Source: Spirochaetales bacterium (GTDB taxonomy: Bacteria; Spirochaetota; Spirochaetia; JAFGXN01). Taken from it: a stretch of 41,342 nt of DNA. Within the stretch, counting starts at the first letter, position 1, and every line of letters starts with the position of its first letter. This document shows, in pieces, positions 1 to 6,184 of this stretch. Where the stretch lies: contig JAFGXN010000103.1 in assembly GCA_016936615.1 (NCBI GenBank), positions 1 through 41,342 on the forward strand, in the 5' to 3' direction. The position numbers were made by a program, and so were the translations under genes. The notes beneath the pieces are model-generated. The model made no database searches and was not told the DNA's origin. It saw only the letters and a program-made list of their open reading frames with translations.

Positions 1-2148
1 AAACTCATAACCAGGTTTAGTAGGAGCTTTCAATGAAAAAGTCTCAGTCTCAGTGGTATAGCTTGCAGGATTTCCAGAATTATTCGTTCCATCATTAGGA
101 TTATATTTAATCGAATAGCTCTCAGTAGTCCAATTAGCTACAATAGTTAAATCCCCATTAGAACCTTTTGAAATTTCAGTAATAGCCTTACCATTTCTAG
201 TCCAACGTGCAAATTCATACCCAGTTTTACTAGGATTTCCAAGTGTTATAGTCTCAGATTCAATAGTATAAGTTGCAGGATTGCTAGAATTGTTAGCACC
301 ATCATTTAGCTCGTAGGAAATACTATACGTGATCACATCCCATTTAGCCCAAAGCTCAACATTACCAGTCGAACCAATTGTAATTCCAGTTACAGCTGTT
401 CCATTTAGCGAAGCATTATCGTACCATGCAACAAACTCATAACCAGTTCTAGCAGGATTTTTAAATGTAAAAGTCTGAGTCTCAGTAGTATAACTTGTAG
501 GATTTCCAGAAACATTAGTTCCACCATTAAGATTATAAGTAATCGAATAACTCTCAGTAGTCCAATTAGCAACAAGAGTTAAATCCCCAGTAGAACCCTT
601 TCTAATTTCAGTAATAGCCTTGCCATTGCTAGTCCAACGTACAAATTCATAGCCATTTTTACTAGGATTTTCCAGCTCAATAGTCTCAGATTCAATAGTA
701 TAGGTCTCAGGATTGTCCTCATGATTTACCCCATCATTAAGCTCGTATTTAATATTATAAGTAATCAAATCCCACTTAGCCCAAAGCTCAACATTACCAG
801 TCGAACCTTTTGCTATCCCAGTTATAGCCTCACCAGTAAGAGATTGATTATCAAACCACCCACCAAACTCATAACCAGTTCTAGTAGGATTTTTTAATGA
901 AAAAGTTGTAGTCTCAGTCGTGTAGCTTGTTGGGTTACCAGAAACATTAGATCCATTATTAAGATTATATTTAATCGAATAGCTCTCAGTAGTCCAATTA
1001 GCTACAATAGTTAAATCCCCAGTAGAACCTTTTGAAATTTCAGTAATAGCCTTACCATTTCTAGTCCAACGTGCAAATTCATAGCCAGCTTTACTAGGAT
1101 TTTCCAGTTCAATAGTCTCAGATTCAATAGTATAGGTAGCAGGATTGCTAGAATTGTTATCGCCACCATTCATCTCGTAGGAAACATTATAAGTCATCAC
1201 ATCCCACTTAGCCCAAAGCTCAACATTACCAGTCGAACCAATTGCAATTCCAGTTACAGCCTCACCGTTGAAAGAGGAATTATCAAACCATCCAGCAAAC
1301 TCATAACCAGTTCTAGTAGGATTATTAAATGAAAAAGTCTCAGTCTCCACCGAGTAACCTTTCGGATTGTCTTTATGATTTGTGCCGTTGTCAAGATTGT
1401 AAGTTAATGTATAGTCGATAATTGTCCATTTCGCCCAGAGATTGACATCACCCATCGAGCCAGTTTTTACCTCAATAACATTCTTGCCCTTGAACTTGTC
1501 ATTATCAAACCAGCCATCAAATTCATAGTTAGCCTTAGTTGGCTCTTCAAGAATTATAGTTTCAGTGTCATAAGTATAAGTCGCAGGATTGTTTGCATGG
1601 TTCTCACCACCATCAAGATTGTAGTTGATTGAAAAAGCCACCGCATCCCACTTAGCCCAAAGCTCCACGTGTCCAGTCGAACCTTGGTCAATCTGCGCAA
1701 CTGCATCGCCATTGAACTCTTTGTTAGTGAACCAGCCACCGAAATTGAATCCAATTCTAGTCGGATTCAGTAAGGTAATAGTTTCGGTCTCTGAATTGTA
1801 GCCAGAAGGGGAGTCTTTTGCCAGAGTTCCTTCATTTGCGTTATATTTTATAGTAAAAATCTCAAGCCACTTAGCCCAAATCTTCACATTTTCAGTAACT
1901 TTATCGCTTTCAAAATTCCAAGCAGTAGTGAACTTGTCATCCTTAAACCAACCGCCAAAGACAAAACCCTCTTTTTTCGGATCTCTCGGCTTTTTGACCA
2001 GCCCCTCATCAGCAACCTTCATGGTCGTAACCCCACCGTTGCCGCTATCAAAAGTAACATCGTGTTCAATTCTAGGCTTAGGACAGCCAGTTAACACAAC
2101 CACAGCAACAAAAGTCGCACAAATAAGACCAAATAAATTCCTTTTCAT
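1..2148 (-). CDS. Listeria-Bacteroides (InlB B-type) repeat lipoprotein, C-terminus beyond window
   Basis: The frame is open from an ATG at 2148 to the window edge, giving 716 residues with no stop. The N-terminus is a lipoprotein signal (MKRNLFGLI... then VVVLTGC, Cys about residue 22), so it is probably an exported lipoprotein. The rest is about ten beta-grasp-like modules of 70-75 residues, each ending in LWAKW or IVANW and carrying GYEF.GW in the middle, typical of the Flg_new/InlB B-repeat family of surface proteins. From the fourth module on, two module types alternate: one with FDN..F.GEAVTGI and LWAKWD, the other with WTRNGKAITEI and IVANWTT. This gives an exact 432-bp period. A GGGGG run just upstream is the ribosome site. 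Function is probably adhesion or surface display, but that is family inference only. The next gene upstream is another repeat surface protein. Confidence 0.88.
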   Translation of the reverse strand, partial: MKRNLFGLICATFVAVVVLTGCPKPRIEHDVTFDSGNGGVTTMKVADEGLVKKPRDPKKEGFVFGGWFKDDKFTTAWNFESDKVTENVKIWAKWLEIFTIKYNANEGTLAKDSPSGYNSETETITLLNPTRIGFNFGGWFTNKEFNGDAVAQIDQGSTGHVELWAKWDAVAFSINYNLDGGENHANNPATYTYDTETIILEEPTKANYEFDGWFDNDKFKGKNVIEVKTGSMGDVNLWAKWTIIDYTLTYNLDNGTNHKDNPKGYSVETETFSFNNPTRTGYEFAGWFDNSSFNGEAVTGIAIGSTGNVELWAKWDVMTYNVSYEMNGGDNNSSNPATYTIESETIELENPSKAGYEFARWTRNGKAITEISKGSTGDLTIVANWTTESYSIKYNLNNGSNVSGNPTSYTTETTTFSLKNPTRTGYEFGGWFDNQSLTGEAITGIAKGSTGNVELWAKWDLITYNIKYELNDGVNHEDNPETYTIESETIELENPSKNGYEFVRWTSNGKAITEIRKGSTGDLTLVANWTTESYSITYNLNGGTNVSGNPTSYTTETQTFTFKNPARTGYEFVAWYDNASLNGTAVTGITIGSTGNVELWAKWDVITYSISYELNDGANNSSNPATYTIESETITLGNPSKTGYEFARWTRNGKAITEISKGSNGDLTIVANWTTESYSIKYNPNDGTNNSGNPASYTTETETFSLKAPTKPGYEF
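121..1416 (-). repeat. 432-bp higher-order tandem repeat inside the InlB-type gene
   Basis: The same block (begins ctcagtagtccaattagc on the plus strand) occurs at 121, 553 and 985, exactly 432 bp (144 codons) apart, with only scattered differences. Each block holds one module of each alternating type. The near-identity at DNA level points to recent duplication or gene conversion. The outer limits given are approximate, because the array continues past the left edge. Confidence 0.85.
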
Positions 2149-2189
2149 TAACATCCCCCGATAAATTAACGTTATTCCTAATTCTCATG

Positions 2190-2208
2190 CTTTTTTTAAG
2201 AAAAAAAG
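2190..2208. other. A/T inverted repeat
   Basis: CTTTTTTTAAGAAAAAAAG is a near-perfect inverted repeat in the leader between the proposed promoter and the InlB-type gene. As RNA it would be a weak A-U hairpin. No role is assigned. Confidence 0.4.
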
Positions 2209-2286
2209 ACATTTTCAACAAAACTCATCGCAACAATCTGCAAACAAAATCCCACAATGAATTTAGATTTTTTATTAATTAGATAA

Positions 2287-2315
2287 ATAATACAAAATAA
2301 TTTACACAGAGTCAA
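2287..2315 (-). promoter_or_regulatory. Promoter of the InlB-type lipoprotein gene
   Basis: On the minus strand TTGACT (2315-2310) is followed after 17 bp by TATTAT (2292-2287). The -35 lies at the edge of the 31-bp repeat that also supplies the -35 of the LRR gene promoter. A transcript from here would carry an untranslated leader of about 130 nt before the ATG at 2148. Confidence 0.55.
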
Positions 2316-2341
2316 TTAGTTTGAGTTCGAAGAACTCAAAC
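2311..2341. repeat. 31-bp direct repeat, copy 1, containing a perfect palindrome
   Basis: Identical to 5071-5101. It contains GTTTGAGTTC-GAA-GAACTCAAAC (2319-2341), a 10-bp perfect inverted repeat around a GAA triloop, then a constant stretch that forms the -35 box of a minus-strand promoter. The two copies bracket the LRR gene. It may be a regulator-binding site shared by the two surface-protein genes, or the footprint of a cassette insertion. Confidence 0.85.
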
Positions 2342-2343
2342 AT

Positions 2344-2407
2344 CCGACGAGGGCAATTAAAGTTGAGGTACACCTCAACCCCTGCGTGGGTAATGCGAAG
2401 CATTGCC
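2344..2407. repeat. Hairpin-rich intergenic element, copy A
   Basis: The order is CCGACGAGGGCA (2344-2355), an 18-nt hairpin GTTGAGGTACACCTCAAC (2362-2379), then a GAA-triloop hairpin GGTAATGC-GAA-GCATTGCC (2389-2407). A smaller hairpin AGCAG-GTA-CTGCT follows. The 18-nt hairpin matches 23170-23187 with two compensatory base-pair changes, and TGCCCACGTCGG there is the complement of the CCGACG motif with one mismatch. It lies downstream of the LRR gene, in the non-coding stretch between the two surface-protein genes. Confidence 0.6.
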
Positions 2408-2440
2408 AGCAGGTACTGCTAAGCAGGATAAGCAGATGGA

Positions 2441-2480
2441 ATAGGGGAAAATTACCCCAGCAGTTAATTGTTGCTGGGGT
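2441..2480 (-). terminator. Probable terminator of the LRR gene
   Basis: Inverted repeat ACCCCAGCA (2454-2462) and TGCTGGGGT (2472-2480) with a 9-nt loop, eight bases past the LRR stop codon. On the minus strand the stem is followed by TAATTTTCCCC, so the U tract is short and termination may be inefficient. Confidence 0.55.
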
Positions 2481-2488
2481 GTGTAGAT

Positions 2489-5038
2489 TTATTCCATCGG
2501 TTGGATTTTGTCGGCGTATGTGCTCCAACCAGAAGCTGTCTTGTAGGCTTCTACGCTTTGGCTTGGGACGTAGATTGTTGTTAGGTTGGTGGAGTCTGTG
2601 AATATTTCTTTGCCTATTTCTGGCGTATTTTTCGGATTTATGTGGACACTGGTTAACTTGTTGCAGCTTGAAAAGGCCTTTTCTCCGATAGATTTGACGT
2701 TTGTTCCAATTTTAAGGCTGCCAGTAAAGTTGTTGCAGCCTCTAAAGGCTGTTTCTCCAATTAATTCAACTGAGCTTGGAATAATCAAATCACTGCTAGC
2801 TTGTTTTTTGTTGATTACTAATTTTCTTCGATTTGAAATTTTATTTGCTAATGTTAAATTTTTAGTTACTTTTTTATAGTCGTTAAAAAACCAGTTTCCT
2901 ACAGTTTCTATTGATTCTGTGATTGTTAAACTTCCGATGAAGCTTTTACAGCCAGAAAAGGCGCCATTTCTGATAATTTTAACTGATTCAGGAATTGTTA
3001 GGTAGCCATTTAATCCGCTACATCCGTTAAAAGTCCAGTCTTCGATAATTTCAATAGAATTAGGAATTTCTAGGTCTCCTGAAAGATTTATGCAACCGCT
3101 AAACGCCCATTTCCCGATTTCAATTACAGATTTTGGGATTATTAGTTGACCTGAGAAGTTGCTGCAACCATTAAATGCTCCATTTTTAATAGATGTAATG
3201 GAATCTGGAATCGTTAAGCTTCCGGTAAGACCGCTACATCCGCTAAAAGTCCATCCCCACAATGTTTCGATTGATTTCCCAAGTATGAGTTGCCCTGAAA
3301 ATCCTTTGCATCTTCTAAATGCTTCAAAACCTAGAAAAGATACAGAATCTGGAATTTTTAGATCTCCAGAAAAATTTTTGCAACCACTAAATGCATTATT
3401 CCCAATATGAGTGACAGTATTCGGAATTCTCAGGCTTCCAGTAAAATTACTACAGTTTGCAAAAGCTCTGTTTTTAATATGAGTTAATGAATTTGATAGT
3501 ACCAAATTTCCTTCAAAACCTTTACATCCTTTAAAGGCTTCATATCCAATTGAGGTTACAGAGTTTGGGATTATAAGATTTCCTGTAAAGCCATAACAAT
3601 TTATAAATGTAGAGCCTTCTATAGAAGTAATTGATTTAGAAATTATTAGATTTCCTGCGAATCCATTGCAGTTACTAAAGGCACTTTTTCTAATTGAAAT
3701 CACAGAGTCAGGGATTATCAAGTCTCCTGTAAACCCACTGCAGTAGCCAAAACTCATTGATCCAATTCTAGTCAGAGATTTTCCTAGTAATAATTCCCCA
3801 TTAAATCCTGTACAGTTAAAAAAGGCTTTATCATTTAAAGTTACAATTGAGTCAGGTAATATTAAATCGCCTGTAAATCCACTACAAGCTTCAAATGCTG
3901 AGCTACCAATTGTTATTACAGAATTTGAAATTATTAAATTCCCAGAAAATCCTCTACAACGTGAAAAAGAGTTCTTTCCTATTATTGTTACAGAGTCGGG
4001 GATTTTAAGATCTCCAGTAAATCCATAACAATCAGCGAAAGCTTCACTTTCTATAATTTTAACAGAGTTTGGAATAATTAAATCCCCTGTAAACCAGCAG
4101 TCTTTAAAGGTTTCTTTTTTTATTACAGTGATAGAATCAGGTATTATTAAATTCCCAGTAAAATCTGTCCAACTAAAGGCATTTTCTCCGATTGAAGTTA
4201 CAGAGTTTGGAATAATTAGATCGCCAGTAAACCCACTGCAGTCATGAAAAGCTCCTCTTCCAATCGATGTAACAGAGTTAGGAATTATTAAGTTATCTGA
4301 TAATTCGCTACATCCATAAAAGGCTTCGTCCCCAATAGTCACTAAAGAGTTAGGAATAATCAGCTTTCCAGTGAGTCTACCACAATTTTTGAAAACTCTA
4401 TTGCCAATTCTGGACATAGAATTCCCAATTGTCAAGATGCCATCAAGCCTCCAACAACCTTCAAAAGCTTCATCGCCGATTATGGTGACAGAATCAGGGA
4501 TAGTTAGATTTCCAGTGAAACCATTACAATTAGAAAAGGCAGAAATTCCAATTTTCTTAGTTTTTTGTGGCAACTCAAGGCTTCCTGTAAAAGTGCAATC
4601 GTTGAATGCAAAATTATTGATGCTTGTGACAGATTTTCCAATTGTTAAGCTTCCAGTGAATCCTCTACAATTAGAAAAGGCATATTCTCCAATTGTTTCT
4701 ACTTTATCTGGGATTACTAAGTCCCCTGTAAATTTACATTTTTTAAAGGCATAATTGCCAATTGAGATTATAGAATCAGGTAGTACTAATTTTCCTTTTA
4801 TTTTACATTTATCAAAGGCATAATCGGCAATTTTAGTTACTGGAAGACCTTTCCAAGTTTCAGGTATTATTAGATTTTCAGTTGAAATAGGTTCCTTTGC
4901 AAAAACAGCATATCCATTTGTTTCTTTATCCCAAGAAAAACTTAATTCTTGTTTATTGTTTGGTGGAGCAGATGATAGACTTGTAATAATTATAAGAATA
5001 AATATTAGAGTATTAAAAAGTAACAACATTTTTTTCAT
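2489..5038 (-). CDS. BspA-like leucine-rich repeat surface protein
   Basis: 849 residues. An N-terminal signal sequence (hydrophobic residues 4-24, then SAPP) precedes roughly thirty repeats of about 23 residues with the consensus SVTSIG..AF..C.GFTG.L.IP, the BspA (Treponema pallidum-type) LRR family. The last 60 residues form the usual cap (NKLTSVHINPKNTPEIG to SWYADKIQP-like end). BspA proteins of oral and gut bacteria bind host proteins or other bacteria; here binding is only inferred. One stretch near residues 700-745 breaks the consensus and is rich in Lys and Asn. The start at 5038 has no Shine-Dalgarno; a TATAAT box sits 8 nt upstream of the ATG, so the mRNA may be leaderless. The gene is flanked by identical 31-bp repeats. 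Confidence 0.93.
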   Translation of the reverse strand: MKKMLLLFNTLIFILIIITSLSSAPPNNKQELSFSWDKETNGYAVFAKEPISTENLIIPETWKGLPVTKIADYAFDKCKIKGKLVLPDSIISIGNYAFKKCKFTGDLVIPDKVETIGEYAFSNCRGFTGSLTIGKSVTSINNFAFNDCTFTGSLELPQKTKKIGISAFSNCNGFTGNLTIPDSVTIIGDEAFEGCWRLDGILTIGNSMSRIGNRVFKNCGRLTGKLIIPNSLVTIGDEAFYGCSELSDNLIIPNSVTSIGRGAFHDCSGFTGDLIIPNSVTSIGENAFSWTDFTGNLIIPDSITVIKKETFKDCWFTGDLIIPNSVKIIESEAFADCYGFTGDLKIPDSVTIIGKNSFSRCRGFSGNLIISNSVITIGSSAFEACSGFTGDLILPDSIVTLNDKAFFNCTGFNGELLLGKSLTRIGSMSFGYCSGFTGDLIIPDSVISIRKSAFSNCNGFAGNLIISKSITSIEGSTFINCYGFTGNLIIPNSVTSIGYEAFKGCKGFEGNLVLSNSLTHIKNRAFANCSNFTGSLRIPNTVTHIGNNAFSGCKNFSGDLKIPDSVSFLGFEAFRRCKGFSGQLILGKSIETLWGWTFSGCSGLTGSLTIPDSITSIKNGAFNGCSNFSGQLIIPKSVIEIGKWAFSGCINLSGDLEIPNSIEIIEDWTFNGCSGLNGYLTIPESVKIIRNGAFSGCKSFIGSLTITESIETVGNWFFNDYKKVTKNLTLANKISNRRKLVINKKQASSDLIIPSSVELIGETAFRGCNNFTGSLKIGTNVKSIGEKAFSSCNKLTSVHINPKNTPEIGKEIFTDSTNLTTIYVPSQSVEAYKTASGWSTYADKIQPME

Positions 5039-5046
5039 TTATGAAT

Positions 5047-5075
5047 ATTATATATAACAAACCTAGAAGGGTCAA
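5047..5075 (-). promoter_or_regulatory. Promoter of the BspA-like LRR gene
   Basis: Minus-strand TTGACC (5075-5070), a 17-bp spacer, then a perfect TATAAT (5052-5047). The ATG follows 8 nt after the -10 box, so transcription should start at or within a base or two of the start codon. The -35 box uses bases of the 31-bp repeat, and the repeat's palindrome lies 3 bp further upstream. Confidence 0.7.
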
Positions 5076-5101
5076 TTAGTTTGAGTTCGAAGAACTCAAA
5101 C
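5071..5101. repeat. 31-bp direct repeat, copy 2, containing a perfect palindrome
   Basis: Identical in sequence and orientation to 2311-2341. The palindrome (5079-5101) is centred around position -50 of the LRR gene promoter, where a transcription activator or a repressor could act. Confidence 0.85.
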
Positions 5102-5162
5102 TAAATTTTCCCTTGCGAATTCCATTTTTTCAGTTTATCATGTATAGAAAGTCGAGGTATTT

Positions 5163-6032
5163 ATGAAAAAGCTTATTTTAGCTGTAGCGATGATTGTTCC
5201 GCTGGTTCTGGTCTTTTTGTTTTCAAATATTGATGGTCTGCTATTGGAGCCGGAGATTTCGCCGCAGGAATTTCTGGAAACTATGCCGCATATGGAGATT
5301 TCTCTTTTTGGCAAGAGCCTTGTTTTTACGCAGCCACTCTCGACTTTGTGGGTCGCCCTGCTGGGGCTGCTGATGATCGCCTTCGGTTCAGTTTTCCTCG
5401 CCAATCGGCTTGGTGATGCGGCTCGCAGTTACTGGGGGATCGGTCTGATATTGTGGGGGCTGGGAGCAATTTCTGCCGGGATAAGCTACCAGGCCTTCGG
5501 GTATGAGTTGAAGTGCGCAGGGCGTGATTTTTGTCTATTTACAAGTGACTTTGAGATTGTCTACATGCTGTTGACCTGCTATAGCATCGCATTTTTCATC
5601 GCTGCGACCGCCTACGCCTCGGCTTCAGGTCGTTCCCGCCGCTTTCTACTCTGTTTTGCGGTTGCGGATTCCGTAGTCTATACAATTCTTGCTCTTGTCG
5701 GAGCCTTTCTTCCAGTAAAATTCCTGATCTCCTATGAAGGCTTTCTGGTTCTGACCGGTGGAAATTTTTTGCTGATGTTTATCTTCAACATCCTGCACTA
5801 CAAAAAGTTCAAAGATTCTGCAAATCTGGATTTTATTCTGATTTGGATTATTCTTAATTTTGTGAACATTGGCTATTTTGCCTGGTTATTTGCAGGAATA
5901 AGCCGTCCTTTATATGAAAAATTCGGCGTCTGGTTCAACGAGAACGACTTTCTCCACGTTTTATTAATATTTTGGGCAATATTTTTGTTTATCAGATTAA
6001 AAAAATCACTGAAAGTGAGTGAAAAATTATAG
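5163..6032 (+). CDS. Multispanning integral membrane protein, unknown family
   Basis: 289 residues, with about seven hydrophobic segments: an N-terminal one (residues 3-22), then around 62-80, 90-110, 130-150, 160-180, 195-212 and two near the C-terminus (222-245, 262-278). The loop between the first two segments is acidic (EPEISPQEFLETMPHMEI) and there is a Cys pair near CAGRDFC. I do not recognise the family. A GAGG site precedes the ATG at 5163. Codon use is richer in G and C (CTG, GCC, CTC) than in the surface-protein genes to the left. The TAG stop is followed in frame by 47 open codons. Confidence 0.8.
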   Translation: MKKLILAVAMIVPLVLVFLFSNIDGLLLEPEISPQEFLETMPHMEISLFGKSLVFTQPLSTLWVALLGLLMIAFGSVFLANRLGDAARSYWGIGLILWGLGAISAGISYQAFGYELKCAGRDFCLFTSDFEIVYMLLTCYSIAFFIAATAYASASGRSRRFLLCFAVADSVVYTILALVGAFLPVKFLISYEGFLVLTGGNFLLMFIFNILHYKKFKDSANLDFILIWIILNFVNIGYFAWLFAGISRPLYEKFGVWFNENDFLHVLLIFWAIFLFIRLKKSLKVSEKL

Positions 6033-6176
6033 CGGAGGTCTTTTCAGGTTACTACTTTTGAGCCTCTGGATTTTGAGCATCAGTCTAACATGGATGACTG
6101 GCTGATTCTTGACAAAATCGAGGATGTGTTTGCCGGTTCAAGTGTTAATTTTAATTACGAGAATTCCCGTTTTTAA
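6033..6176 (+). other. In-frame open extension after the membrane protein's TAG stop
   Basis: After TAG at 6030-6032 the same frame stays open for 47 codons to TAA at 6174-6176. It encodes an acidic tail including MDDWLILDKIEDVFAG. A strong GGAGGT (6034-6039) lies 8 nt before GTT (6048), where a start codon would be expected but none is present; the first ATG is at 6090 without a ribosome site. It could be a small downstream gene with a damaged start, a tail cut off by a nonsense mutation, a readthrough extension, or chance. Confidence 0.35.
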
Positions 6177-6184
6177 TGAAAAAA

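Noticed and set aside
2344-2480. Integron attC site or gene-cassette array
   Set aside because: The palindromes and the GCATAAC near 23098 recall attC ends, but no matching GTTRRRY core follows at the right distance and no integrase is in the window.
4371-4754. Plus-strand ORF across the LRR gene
   Set aside because: It is a periodic shadow of the 69-bp LRR repeats on the other strand.
2489-5038. CRISPR-like periodic repeats
   Set aside because: The period is 69 bp with no constant repeat and variable spacer; it is a translated LRR array.
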